A stretch of DNA of 64,000 nucleotides, taken from positions 664,474 through 728,473 of the forward strand of contig WBMW01000433.1 in assembly GCA_013396635.1 (NCBI GenBank), given 5' to 3'. Origin of the DNA: Penelope pileata (lineage: Eukaryota > Chordata > Aves > Galliformes > Cracidae). This document shows positions 34,901 to 47,610 of this stretch, in pieces. The notes beneath the pieces were generated by a model. It saw nothing but the letters and a program-made list of their open reading frames with translations. It ran no database searches and was not told the DNA's origin. How positions within the stretch are numbered: position 1 is the first letter of the stretch; each line of letters opens with the position of its first letter. The translations under genes were made by a program, and so were the position numbers.

Positions 34901-37630
34901 TGGCTCACTCTTAATGATTTCAGAAAAATATTGGAAGCAAGTAGTATCCTTCTTGATTCATTAACATATTTTCCATTGTTTTAGATTAATTTTGGATGTA
35001 TTCTTAAAATGTTTATTTCACATATGACTATAATTAGCTGGCAATAGCAATAAAAGCACTCAAAAAGTGTTTTTCAAGACTATGAAGATTGCAAAATTGG
35101 AAAGTAAGGGTATGGCAGAATAAAGCTGCTTGTGGAGGTGGTTGTAAGTTATTCTAGAGAGCACTTAGAAACTGTATAAAGGAGAGAAAGCATTTACTGT
35201 GGTTTGCTATTTGAGAAACACTTTGCACATTCATTAAAATGTCTTTGAATATATGTAATGACCACAGGCTTATTCCAAACCTGCTACCTCAGGATAACAG
35301 AAGCCTGTCCTTTCCAGTGTTTTCGGGGTGACTGTGGAATTACAGAATTCCAGTCTCCTAGTGGCATTTTTTGGTGCCTTCTTAAGTTAGGACAGCAGCT
35401 CCGGAAAGCAGCAAGTTAAGTGTAACATCTCACAAGCCTCCTCCAGTAACCTGACAGAGCTGTAATGAACAGGGTAATTCTGATGTGGAATGAGGAAGAG
35501 ATAAAAGGAGGAAGCGGAAACTGAAATGTTCTCCTGGGAACCTGTTGGTGAAAACTCCAGACATTCATGAGGAAATTATTTACTGTCAACCTCTCTCAAA
35601 TTAATCAGCTTGGTTTTGGATGCAAACCTGGTTGTGTTCTAAATCGTACCAGATTCATGTTGCTAACAGCCAGGAAAACTGAGAAACAGTGACTTGGTAT
35701 AATCACTGCAGTAGTGACAGGTGGAAAATTTTTTTGTTCTTTAGTAAATTAATTAGCAATTGCCTGCATAAGGAGAAAATATATATATTATTTTTACATC
35801 TTATTTGGAATCCCTAACTAATAGAAATTGAACCCTCTTGAGATCTTCCTTTTATACAGCATTAGTTTCCAGTGAGAGAGGCTGGAGAAGCTCAGAAGGC
35901 CTTGGTGCTCCTCTGAAATGTGCTGAGCTGGCATCTCACTGCTCATCTGTCCCTGGGCTGTGTGGTGAGCTTGGGCTTTGGTGCAGCCAGAATGCTGCGT
36001 ACATGTAGTCTTGCATATGTAAGTGTTAATGTATTGAGGAGGAGTAAGGGTAAAGACTGACACATCCTCATTTTGCTTAGCTATTTCTTTTAAAATACTT
36101 CTGTTCTGTCTCCTTGCTTTCTGTTTAGGAAGCAGAACTGACCAATTTTTTCATTACCTTCAGTAATTATCTTCTCATGCAGAGCATTGAAGCTTTGGTC
36201 TTATACGCAGCTTACCTGAAGGCAGGAATGTACGCATTTAAATGAGCTTGAGTCAGTGGAAACTCAATGAAGTGTTTGTTGTTGGTAATGTTGGGATCAG
36301 GGACTGCAGATTCTATTTGCTTTGTAGCAGAACTCTATCTGATGTGGTCACTGTTCAAAGCTGCTGCACTTTCTGAATTAAAACGAGATATGCAGTAAGT
36401 TACTGGATTAAATTAATGCTTGTAAATTCTGTGTTTAAGTACTAAAAGCATTAACCAAATGTAGTGAAATAAGGCCTCTGATTAACCAAATATATCATTT
36501 GCTGAGATGCGGGTGAACCTTGGCTCATTCTTTGCACTCAATGATCCTTAAAACATTTGCATTGACATGGGGATTCCAATCACAGAAGTAGGATAAGAAT
36601 GGCTACTGCAGATAACAAGCCTGGAACCAATGTAATTTGTGAACATGCATCTATATTAAGCACACAGATAAGTAATTTTGCAATCCATGTACTAAATTGT
36701 CTTCATGACACTTGGACTGCCTTCTGAAGGATATCTCATAGCCTTACATAGATCAGCTTCATTTATGGAGCATGCTACACTTTTAAAGTAAACATACTGC
36801 TTTAGATCTTTCTTTGCAAGCTGGAGTTGGAATAATTCATGATTTGTGAAATTCCTTCATGCCTTATACCAGAAGTCATTAAATTTTTTTCATTTTGTAA
36901 ATTCCTGCTTTCTGTAATTTTAAAGGGAGTATTTGAACTGTGAACACTGATTTGAACTCATAACGTACTACAGTCATGATTCCTTATGGTGTCTATAGCT
37001 TCAGAGCTCTAAAGGAAGGAGAAGGGGAAACAGAGAGCAGGAAGCTCCATTTTTCTGCTTTCCTTCCCTTCCGTGTTCAGGTAACCCCCATCAGGGACAT
37101 AATCTAATTATTAGTCTGAAGCTTTATGGATTGGCAATACTATGAATATTAATAGCAATAGTTAAAACTGCAACAATACTAATAGTTGTAATAATAAATT
37201 TTGACTGTGTTCCTTCACTCAATGGTAATAAACCATAAATATGAAAACTGGATAGAAAGGAAAAAAGCATAGTTGGATTCCCACTGGAAAGTCTTGTTCC
37301 AGAACAATATTTTATTCCTGGAGCAATAAGCAATTGTTTCGTTAGCATAAGTTCCTTTCTGTGTACTTCTTAATACACAGTGCAGAATGGAAAGGGAGCG
37401 TGAAAGACATCAAAGGCAAGAATACAGAAAACGAGTTTGGAGACAGGTTACATTACATGGGGGAAATGAACGGAAAAAATGAGAAAGGGGATGTAGATAA
37501 AGAGGAAAATGCAGAAGGTATTGTGATGTAGATGGAGGTAATGATTAATGCTGTGAGGGACTTCAGGCTCTTCTGATGATGTTGAGAAATCATCAAACGA
37601 GCAGGAATGATGTTCTATTGAGGTACATAC

Positions 37631-37725
37631 AGCACACTGGCAGCAAAGGGTTAATTAAGTTGTAGCCTGGCATCAAATGTGAGATGACATTTTAGCTGTG
37701 AGGCCCACTTTAGGCTGTTGAAAAG
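37631..37725 (+). other. Candidate conserved block with TTAATTAA core
   Basis: An AAAGGGTTAATTAAG segment (TTAATTAA at 37651-37658) sits in repeat-free, moderately GC text. The same AAAGGGTTAATTA string occurs in the promoter block at about 14611-14623. TAATTA is the core bound by many homeodomain proteins. Conservation cannot be tested here. Confidence 0.25.
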
Positions 37726-40043
37726 TAGTGGAGTACTAACCATGTTCTATTTTTTCCACAGCCTCAAGAAAACCTCATGGCTGCAGTGTCGCTGCTAATT
37801 TGCTTTTACATTTCATCACACATTTGTTTTCTAAAGCCTGTTGTATGTTTTCTTAAAGCTTTTGTTAGATGTTTTTACATTTTAAGGGTAGATAGCCTTG
37901 AAGGATTGTCCCTTCTTTATACTATTGGTATAACAGCTTATAGCATGATTAAGTGTCTTAGCAGAATTGGGAGCAGTCTGTCTCAGTAGAATGAATTCTA
38001 TAAATTACTGGGATTTTACTGAAACAAATGCCACTAACAAAGCTGAAGAGCTAAATGGAAACACATGCCCTGAGCTTCTCTCTAGGTAGTTTGAGGGGAT
38101 ATATTTGTTATGTTTTGTCTTCTCTTTCAATTGGATACAAGATTGCTTTTCCTTCTTCATTTAAAAATGAATGAGAGAAGGAAGTGGCCGTACTGAGCCT
38201 ATATTGTTTCTACAAGGACAGCTTATAAACAGATTATCAAAACAAACATTTGTGCCACTCTTCATTCCATGAATAGAGGGCTATCTGATAGTAGTCAGCA
38301 TGGTGCATCTCATAGAGAACTTGAATTTAATACCGGTGTCAGGCTTTATGTAAGGAGATAGCCTATAAAACTGCAGCCCTGCTCTGCTGTGTCGACATGT
38401 CTGGAGCTCAGAATAAAATTGAGTTTCCTGCTTTAGCTATAACTTGGTCTTAAAATAACCTGAAGAAATTATAGTTCTGATTACAGAGAAAGTGAAGGAC
38501 TTAGAACATTCTCCTAATAAAGCCACAGGATGACACAAGGCTTAGTCATCTGTAGTCTGTCTGTAACAAGCATTTCAGAGAGGAAAACAAGCCTTTGAAA
38601 TTGGATAATTTGATTTGCAATCAGGCCTAATTATTTTAAGAACATAGAAAACCTTTGTTTTTCTGGCAAAAATAATCATCTGGAATCCAATTAGAGGAGA
38701 ACAAACCATTTTAAATATAAAGGGTGCCACACAGCATCCGTAGAAAAACTGATGTCTCAGAGGGAGAGAGCTATGTTTGAAATGGACTCCACCTCTCATT
38801 TTTCTTATTTCCATTTCTGAAAAAAACAGTTGTACTCAAAGGACACATCACCCTAAAGGATAAATAAAATGTTTCTGACTGAAAGTATATCCAAAACCAA
38901 TTCCTGACAGTAATTTAGAAGTCCTAGGGAAGTCTTTCTATCATGTGAGTATTGTGGAGCTTTACAGCGGCAGAAAATTCTTTGAGAAAATAACACCAGA
39001 AAAAAACATGGCCATTCTTGTAAAAAATGCATATTTGAGAGCAGCACTAATGAATTTAAGAAAGGTGTATAATGTATATAGGGTAGCTAATGTTATCTAA
39101 AGGTCCCTTGTCTCTTCTCTGGAGTTTCTTTTTGCATGATATAATCTTGGTAAAGCTTTTTATGTAATTAGTAATATTTAAAGGCTTTGTCTTTTAGTAT
39201 ATTGAGCTTATAGACGAGTGTATATGATATGGAGAAGCTATCCAATTGATACTCCTTTTCCTGTAGATTCGCTATGGGAGAAAGACGGTTCTACTTTGTG
39301 CCCATGTAATAATCAGACAGTATCCAGTGTGCTCCTAAAGATTTGTTGCCTATATAGCTTTTCTGGAGGGAGGCCAAAGGCATACTATATTATTTACATA
39401 GTGAATAAGCTTTCCTTACTTGCTCCACTAAATACGGGTAATTACCAGTCACTTTATTCTGTATAAATGACACAGATGTCCAGACAACATATTTATAATT
39501 TCACCCCATCTGTGCTAATTTTTCTATAAATGTCCTTTTAGTGCAGTAATCATCCTGTTTATCGACATTATCCACAGTGTTGAGCAACATGCAAAGATGT
39601 GACTCATGTTCAGCCCTCATTAAAACAAAACATTCCCACCCCCCCACCTGGTGTTGTGGCCCAGTGGAAATACTCAGGAATGTTTTCGTGGTTTTTGCTC
39701 TGTTTTTTTCTGGGGTCTGCCTTCTCAACCCCAAGACATCCAAGGCTGACACTGTGGTGTTGCAGGGTGACAGGCAACAAATCCCTCCAGCTTCAAGGTG
39801 TTATGCAGCTACTTGTACTTGGCTATCCAGAAAGAAAGAACTCACAGAAATAGATATGTATTTCTTCTGAAATGAAGGGCTTTTCTTTAGAACGCCTCTT
39901 CTCTGCACATTGCTAGATGGAGCAAGATGACCTGCTACAGGGTGTTTGTTTGTTTTCTTTGTTTGTTTAGGTCCTCAAATTGAGGCCCAACTTTGTATGG
40001 TACCAATAGGAAAAGAGCATAATGTATGGGGAACATTCTGCTG

Positions 40044-40243
40044 TCGTTCATTCAAAGAGTGGTCAGGCACTGGAATGGCCTGCCTAGGAAGGTGGTGGAG
40101 TCACCGTCCCTGGTGCTGTTCAAGAAGTGCCTGGATGAGGAGCTAAGGGATATGATTTAGTAGCTTAGTGGGTAGTGATGGTGATAGGAGGACGGTTGGA
40201 CTAGATGATCTTGTAGGTCCTTTCCAACCTAGTGTTTCTATGA
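40044..40243 (+). mobile_element. CR1 LINE, 3' fragment of a different subfamily
   Basis: Starts around TTCATTCAAAGAGTGGTCAG and contains CACTGGAATGGCCTGCCTAG and GGACGGTTGGACTAGATGAT, then CTTGTAGGTCCTTTCCAACC and a worn tail (TTTCTATGATTT). The 3' UTR differs from the other three copies, and the frame is broken. Confidence 0.9.
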
Positions 40244-41837
40244 TTTGCAATGTGCTGTAGGTGGTTGGGTTTCCCCTTAACAGAAATTTCCACAACTCAA
40301 ACCTGCAGAGGCAAGCTTGTGTTGGGAAAGACTTGGTGCTTTTTGAGGCCTGCTTACATAAAATGGCTCACATTTGTCAACCTTACTCAGACTCCCCAGT
40401 ACAGATGCTGTATATACCATGATTCTTTGGAAATTTCTTTGGGAAGTAAATTTTAATGGAAATTCAGAGAAAATGTATTTATAGATGAAAAAACTTGGTC
40501 ATGTCTAATTTCCCTCTCCCCTAGAAAAAGTACTGAAAGCCACCACTGTACTTTACAGTTTAATGACCTGGAAAAAAACTATTTCCAGAAACATGGCCAT
40601 CTTAAATGATAGGCGCAAAAGTAAATAATCCTGAAAAAAATAGGTATTTACAGTCCCAACCTCAAAACCTTTTCTGTTAAATTAGCAAAAACAATTGAGA
40701 AGATGGGGTCAAGACCTCCAAACTCTGTATTATTTAGGAGCAAAATATTATTGCCCTGGAAATTTTAAGTAGGGTAGAGTTTGAAACAGAAACAATGTTA
40801 TCAAAATGAGGGGCTTCTGAATGCCCTCCTGCTTAAAAATGTATTGAAGTGCTTAAAAGTATTAAAATGCACTTTTCAAGAAAGGTAGAATCAATTGTTG
40901 TAAGATAAATTCCATGTGTTTGTGCAGCTTTTTAAGTTATTTGAGCGATTATATATGCGAGCATGTTTACTAGTACTAACTCCTCTTTTCTTAGGAAAGA
41001 ATAAACCATATCTGATAGCATTGTTTGATCTGGTAAATGTTGACTACACATAAATGAAGAAGGGAATTCCTGCCATTTTTCCAGTTTTGGGCTGAATGTT
41101 GTGCTGCATGTTTCCAGTGTAATCTGAGCACTCACAAAAGAGTTGTAACTATACCAACTTCTAATAGTTCCAGTGGAAATGGAAGATTATAGGACTTTAT
41201 CCTCTAGATGTACAGGCATCCATTTTCTGTATTCTGATCAGATATGTGCATGCTAGTGTTTGCATACCAGTAAAATATGCAGCTTCTGCTCAGCGTGAAC
41301 ACTAGAATCGTAAAATATTTTTGGAAGGGTAAAGCTGCTTCTTCCTTTTGTATCAAAAAAATCCTTTCTATCAAAAAGTTTTGGCCCTTAACGGGGTCAG
41401 AGGAAATTAAAGTAGCCTTTCATTCTGTGTTAGAGGAACTTCCTCTGAAGTTTCAGACTACCAGACTAGCAGGCTAAATTCAGCAGCAGGGATGCCTTCA
41501 ATTAACTGTATCAATTCTATTTGTAGTACAAAGGATATGAACGGCCTACATAGCTTAAAAGAAAGGAGGCTAAAGAGAACTTAAAGAGGTACCCTGCATA
41601 TTGCACACTCAAAGGAAAGCAGTGGTATCTCTGCCAGTCAGCAGTTTAAGATCATAAGTAATGCAAAGGCTTGGACTGAATTTATACAGGTGTGCTGTCT
41701 AGTCAATAAGAAATCCAGGATGAATTTCTGTCGGAGAGATTGCTTGGTATGTAAAACACTGCTGAAAACAGTGGGAGAGGTGAGCAATGCAAATGAGTTT
41801 AAGGCAGAATTAACAAGTTCATTTTAGAGGAATGCGT

Positions 41838-41906
41838 GGTTAGCTCAGGGGATTGGTAATAATCTTGAGATCCCCATCTCTAGAGCACCAGTTTGAATTT
41901 AACTAG
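41838..41906 (+). repeat. tRNA-like segment, possible old SINE head
   Basis: TTAGCTCAGGG (41840-41850) resembles the RNA polymerase III A box, and GTTTGAATTT (41891-41900) resembles a decayed B box (GGTTCGAATC). The starts are 51 bp apart, which suits a tRNA or tRNA-derived SINE head. Stem pairing is poor and no anticodon can be assigned, so it is not a working tRNA gene. Confidence 0.35.
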
Positions 41907-42007
41907 GTTGTTGATGCCAGTCAAAATACATTGTCCTTGTTATTGATCTCTATGAAATGACTTTCCAATGTCTTTGAAGAAAATCCAGAACATGCAGTTG
42001 GCACATT

Positions 42008-42023
42008 AAAAAAAAAAAAAAAA
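42008..42023 (+). repeat. Poly-A tract (16 nt)
   Basis: A plain A-run followed by an A-rich stretch, about 110 bp downstream of the tRNA-like segment. It could be the tail of the same old SINE, but the intervening text is not recognised. Confidence 0.9.
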
Positions 42024-45000
42024 GTAAAAGAAAGAATTGAATGAGCATGGTGATTTACCTTCTGTAGACTCACTCAGATAGCCTTCATTACAGGGAAACT
42101 GGCAGAGAGCATGGGGAATATATTCCTTGCTTCTCTCAATTTGCATATTTCGTCAGGCTGTAATGTGACAGAGGAGTGAAGTAAATATTAAGCTTTCAAT
42201 AAAATAAAAAAGAAAAATAATGAAAGGTGTATTTTATCATCATTAAAATATCTAGACTGCACTTCTCTGTGTCTCAGTATGATCACCTCAGAATGTGTTG
42301 TCTTGCGAGGCTAAAGAGTGAGATGGCTGTGACATACATTCATGAGACTGAAATGATGGAGTCACCATCCCAGCCAGATTATTTACACAATCTCCATTTT
42401 ATCTGTCAGTCTGCCTATCTCCTTTATGCATGCAATTATTTAGACCCCATAGGCAGTAGACAAGAGGAGACTTAATAAAGTCTTCTTCTCAGAAAGCATG
42501 GACTGTTCCACAGTGAACCAGTGGAACCTCCTTTTCCATTGTGGCCAAAGAAGAGAGGAATGGATTTGACTTCCAGTTACTTTTCAAAACCCCCTTGAAA
42601 GCATCTCTGAATTTGAGACTCTGAGAGACTCTGTACCTTTTCATATCCAGAGTGATGTCAGAACAAGGTTCCTGGATTTCAAGTGGCATTAATACTTAGT
42701 GTACTATCTATACGCAGTGTTGGAATGACACCTAGCTTTCTTAATTACATAACAAATACAATTTTTCATGACTTAATGACATTTGCTGATGGTAAATGTA
42801 GATGTGAAAGACGAGGAAATATTTTCCTTTATAAATACCTTTCCATTATACCCCAGGATGTCCAAAAAATAAAAAGAGCAGCTGATTCGGAAAGCAGAGG
42901 AAAGACTGGCATATGGTCGAAGTACAAGAGTGGACTGTAGCACACAAGCTCTGAATTCACTTTGTGTTGCTAGGAAATCACACAGCAGCACCAGTGATTT
43001 CACTATCCCTTTAACAGTGCTGAAAAGTACAGGGATTGTGAATTCTCATTTTATTTTATCTAGTGAAATGTTAAAGGTGGCACAGATTGGCAAGGTTTCC
43101 ATTTCCATCAGCAGATCTACCCTGTCATCTGGCTCTAGGCAACTACACATTCACTGATGTCATTAGTTAAGACAATTGATAAATATGCCATAATTTTTCT
43201 ATGTATTCAGTAATTGAGTAAGAGAGAGTTTCACTCCAGGGAAGAACAGGCCAAGATCAAATTAACAGTTTTCAGAAAAGATAAAATGTTTAGGATTTGT
43301 TAAGATAGATTAATATGACTACATTTAAAATAATTTTACTTAGAAAAATGTGGGGAGTGTGTTCCAAACATAGTAGCATGAATGGAAGCCCTCAATAGTG
43401 TCCCTCCTCAGCAGGGAAACTCTCCCATGTAGATTCTGTCCATAGGAGATGGTTACTTATTTCACCTAAGACAGTATTCTTCAGTGGATTTTACAGGATT
43501 AAGAGTAAAGAGCTTCTGCCAAACTTTTATTTTTCACTAGATCTCTGTTCTTCAGAACTGCAGGACTTTCTCTCACTGAGAAGAGAAAGGGTTTACCAAT
43601 ATCTGGTGAATTGCATTCTCTTCCGCTGTGAACATCCTGCAGTGAAAAGCACTGATGCTGCTAAATTTTAACTGATATAGGCCAATTCTAAAGATGTATG
43701 CCAGCTAAATTCTCACTAGAAAAATGAGAACTTTGGCATCCTACACTGCCAAGCATTTCATTCTTAGAAACAGGATTGTGTGAGAAGATTTCATAACTTA
43801 AAGTGCCTTGTATCAACTGTTATATCCACAGAGAGACTATAAATGTTAAGTGGAGCATTGCTTCACTTGCATTACCAGTGGAATCCTCCATATTTTTTAT
43901 GTTAATGCTTGCTTTAGGATGAAAAAAAAAATCCCTATTTTTTTCAACTGAGGATTTTTGAAGGGTTTACAGCTGCTCCACCACTGGCAGGTTAAACTTG
44001 CAACAAGGCATGCCCAGCGAGTACATTGCTATTGTGACTCACATGCATGTAGTGTGTACATATATTCAAGAGCAAAAGTCTTGGTGTTTGACATGGTAGC
44101 TAAAACTGTTGGTATGCTAAAAGAATGCATTTTAGTTGTTTGTTAATCATCTAGCCAGCATAATGCCCTTGGTAAGATCACAGTTTTTGTGTGATGAAAG
44201 TAGAACTGTGTAGATAATCTGGAGATTTCATCTGCACTGAATGCTCTCCATTTCAGATCTCAGAAATTTAATTCTTGGCTGCTTTGGGCTGAATCTGAAC
44301 CTGGATCCAAGTACTGGTGGGACATCTGTCATTCCTATGCTCAGTTATTCTTCCTGCTTTTCTCAAGCAGGGAAGAGACAAATCTGACAGTATAAACTGG
44401 AACACTGAGAGTGCGTTGGCTGAGTGCACAAAATGTGGCTGGGAGCTGGAGAACAGCCCTATGGAAAAAAGAACCATTTGTGATTCATTATTTGATGTAG
44501 GCTAACAGCCATAAAACTACTTTTTCCTATTCCATGCAGCTGATTAACATTTTTTCTTAAATTCGGTAGACCACTTAACTTCTTACAAAACAAAATATTA
44601 ACACGATTAACCTAGTTGAATACTTACAGCAACAGCCGAAATAGACAATCTGTTGCATTAAGTGGAATTTTTATAGTTAAGAAATCTGTTCAGGAAGAAG
44701 CTTTTAAAGCACAACAGTTGTATTCCGTATGAATGAACGATCATTTTTAAAGCAATAGATTGTATCTGAAACAGTTTTCAACTGGCAATTGATCTCTGGT
44801 GATGTTTGTGGTTTCTGCATTCCACCACAATTTCCTTCCAAAGACCATGGCCATAGCATCCTGGTCTGTGACTAAAAAGTAGTGTGAGGAATCTTTATGC
44901 TCCTTTAAGAAATGTGTCTTAAGGAGGCCTTTGCATATGTATCTTAAGGCACAGTGATCAATTTCAATCTGATTTCAACTATTTGTTAATAATTTTGGCT

Positions 45001-47134
45001 GTAAATTTGTCTGTGTGAGATTTGGTTTTCCAAATTTCTTGGTTTTCTGCATATTCTCCTTGTATTTTCTTCCTTACCAAAAACAAACAAATGAAAAGAA
45101 AAAAAACTGCCACCAAAAACAGAGGGAAATCAAGTTATGTTATTTTTTGAATCTTAATTTGTGCTTCAGTTTCTCTTTAAATCTGTCTATGGATGCTCAC
45201 ATGGCGGCAAGTGCTTTGTATAGGTCATTGACTCTTCCATTCCTTCTGCCTTATGGGCAGGTCAGAAAGCAAAAGAGAAGGAATGAGGAATAGGTTGCTA
45301 GCTGCAAAGGAAGAAGGAAAAGCTGTTAATTCAAAACTATCTAGCTGAAAGAAGTGAGGGTTTGATATATGTCATATTTTTCTTGTTATTAAATATATTG
45401 GACTTAGGAAGTGATAAATTTTATTGAAGTATTTCCAACAGGCCTGTGAGCCAGTACTGGCATTAAGACAAAGAGTCATCTATCACCTGCAAAAAGTGTG
45501 GCAAATATGTAACTGCTTTCATGTTGCTGATTTGGGGCCATGCTGTCCTTTCTTAGATTTTGTTTGAAGAGAACAGGCAAGACAAGAGGACAAGGACAGA
45601 AGAATGATGTGTCCAAAAGATGCATCTTGAGTGGTGGCAGACAGGCAGGATGGTTCTTATTTTATGCCTGTTAGGAAAGCATTTAGGATTCTTTGATGGG
45701 AAGTGAGGTGGCTGTAATTTATCTGGTGTATATCCCACTCTGGGTAGATGTGCAGAAGTTATGCAGCTGAGGTTCTGAAGAACAACTAAGTATATTCTGC
45801 TCTTCACCATTCATAAGGTAGGATTCCCTGGAGAAATTAGTTTTAGAGGTGTTGTAGACATGATTTGTCCTAGCTCTGACCGTATGTTCTGGGAATGGCA
45901 ACTCTTTTTATTTTCTTGTGGAATTCTCTGTATTTTCTTGCCCAACACCACCAGTGGTGATGAATACACAATCTCTTCTTAATATGGGCATATCTCACAG
46001 TGCTATTCACACAACCCACATTAAAAATGTTTTTGCTTTTTAACTTTTTACTCCCTTGAGATACAGAAATATGTTACAGAAGACAACAAAACTGTGTCGA
46101 AGATGCATGCTGTGCTCTGAAATGATAGGAGTTCATTCAGTACTGGTGGCAGCTGATTTGTGTTGATGGAGACTTCCCACATGCTGGACACAGACACAAT
46201 TTGTGCTTGTGCTAGAAATCGTTGTTCCCACCTGTACTGCATAATCTGCTCTAATGCCTACGACCTATTTTTAAGTCTTTATAGCTGCTTATGTACAATA
46301 TTTATAGAAACACTACTGAAATGGTCACAATCAGAAGTGCAGATAACAGCTGTGTATCTCTCCTCATTTTATGGTACATTCTTAAAATAATGGTACAGCT
46401 ATTTGTCATGCAATTACTACTAAACAGAAGAAATTGTGTCTTTTATCATTTATCCACAAAGAGCTGTTGTGCTCAGAGCTGTTTGTAGCTTCTGCTGTCT
46501 TTTGCATACCTGTCTAAGCAAATGATATCTGCTCTGTATCTTTACTTTCACAGTAGAGCTGACTGCTCTGTTATCTGTAGTTGGCCGTCAAAACTGCAAG
46601 CAAAAACGTGATGGGAAAATACTGTCTACAGATGAAAGTGCTTGTAAATTAAATATGCCATGCAACAGGATGCTCAGATTGCAGACCATTTTTTAAGCTC
46701 TAAAAGGGTTTCATAACGGATATGATATTAAGTTGCACACAAACTACACTGAAGTTAGTAAAACCCAGCTGTTTTCTAACAATGTAACAAACCATAGAAG
46801 TTTAATCCAATGAAGGATTAATTAGTATGATCTGAAAAGCAAATCACATGGTGGTTTTCAGAAGGGAAACTGGCATTAGAACAGACTTGCATATATGTGA
46901 CATTCCATTATAGCATTTCTGAGTAAAGAACAGTCACAAAAATTACTGAGGTATCACATTAGTAGATTAAACTGGTAAATGAAAGCTGCAGTTTAAAACC
47001 TAGACAGGCATTTCATAAGATCGTTTACAGAGGCCACAAATCATTGTTTATCAATCCAAATATTAAGATGCAGTAGCAGGAAAATTTCCAGTCTGATCAG
47101 TCAGATTTTAGTTTCTGTATGTGCAAATATGGTA

Positions 47135-47610
47135 GGTTGCTCCAAAAGTAATGCCTCCATTTTTTTTTTTTTTTAATTTCCATGAAAACTACAACAGATA
47201 AAAGGAGCACAATAACACTATTTGGTAAAAGCAAGTTCTCAGCTACAAAGTGCTATTTTTCAACATAATCACTACCATTAGCTGTGCATTTTCACCAGTG
47301 ATGAACAAGAGCCTGCATGCCATCACTCGTAAAAATCTGCACCAGTGGAGGTGACCACTGTTGCTGCTGCTGAAACGCACCACAGATTTTTTCTGCATGG
47401 AGGAATTCAGTTCCACCCCTTTGCTTCACACACACTTCCATGTCAGACGCTGTTGTGTCAGAGTGCCCCTCTGCTGCCATCTGTTGCACAGCATCAAAAT
47501 GTAACAGAATATTGGTGGGAAGGTTCAACCTCTACTGCCATAGCACCAACATCTGCCTCTGATGTCATGGACCAACATAATGAAATAGGAAGTATTGCTT
47601 CTGAGCAGCC
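47135..47610 (-). mobile_element. Deleted mariner element (Galluhop-type)
   Basis: Terminal inverted repeats are visible: left GGTTGCTCCAAAAGTAATGC (47135 on) and right, read on the minus strand, GGCTGCTCAGAAGCAATACT (ending 47610). They differ by one indel and a few transitions. A TA dinucleotide sits next to the left end. The element is about 476 bp against about 1.2-1.3 kb for a full mariner. On the minus strand a transposase amino-terminal piece (VCVKQRGGTEFLHAEK, DNA-binding region) is followed within about 15 codons by a carboxy-terminal piece (IFTSDGMQALVHHW, an in-frame TGA, then KCTANGSDYVEK and stop). The catalytic core is missing. It is non-autonomous and dead. The Galluhop name is from memory of the terminal sequence. 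Confidence 0.85.
47292..47445 (-). pseudogene. Mariner transposase remnant, core deleted
   Basis: This is the residual transposase frame within the mariner. The amino-terminal helix-turn-helix portion joins to the extreme carboxy terminus through a glutamine-rich junction (FQQQQQW) that belongs to neither end. The DD34D catalytic triad lies wholly in the missing part. A TGA at about 47289-47291 interrupts the last 13 residues (through about 47253). It encodes no active enzyme. Confidence 0.75.

Noticed and set aside
37763..37989. Exon-like frame after the acceptor TTCTATTTTTTCCACAG, ending CTGTCTCAGTAG
   Set aside because: Hydrophobic low-information peptide that is not HDAC9 sequence; no donor; acceptor-like tracts are common in introns.
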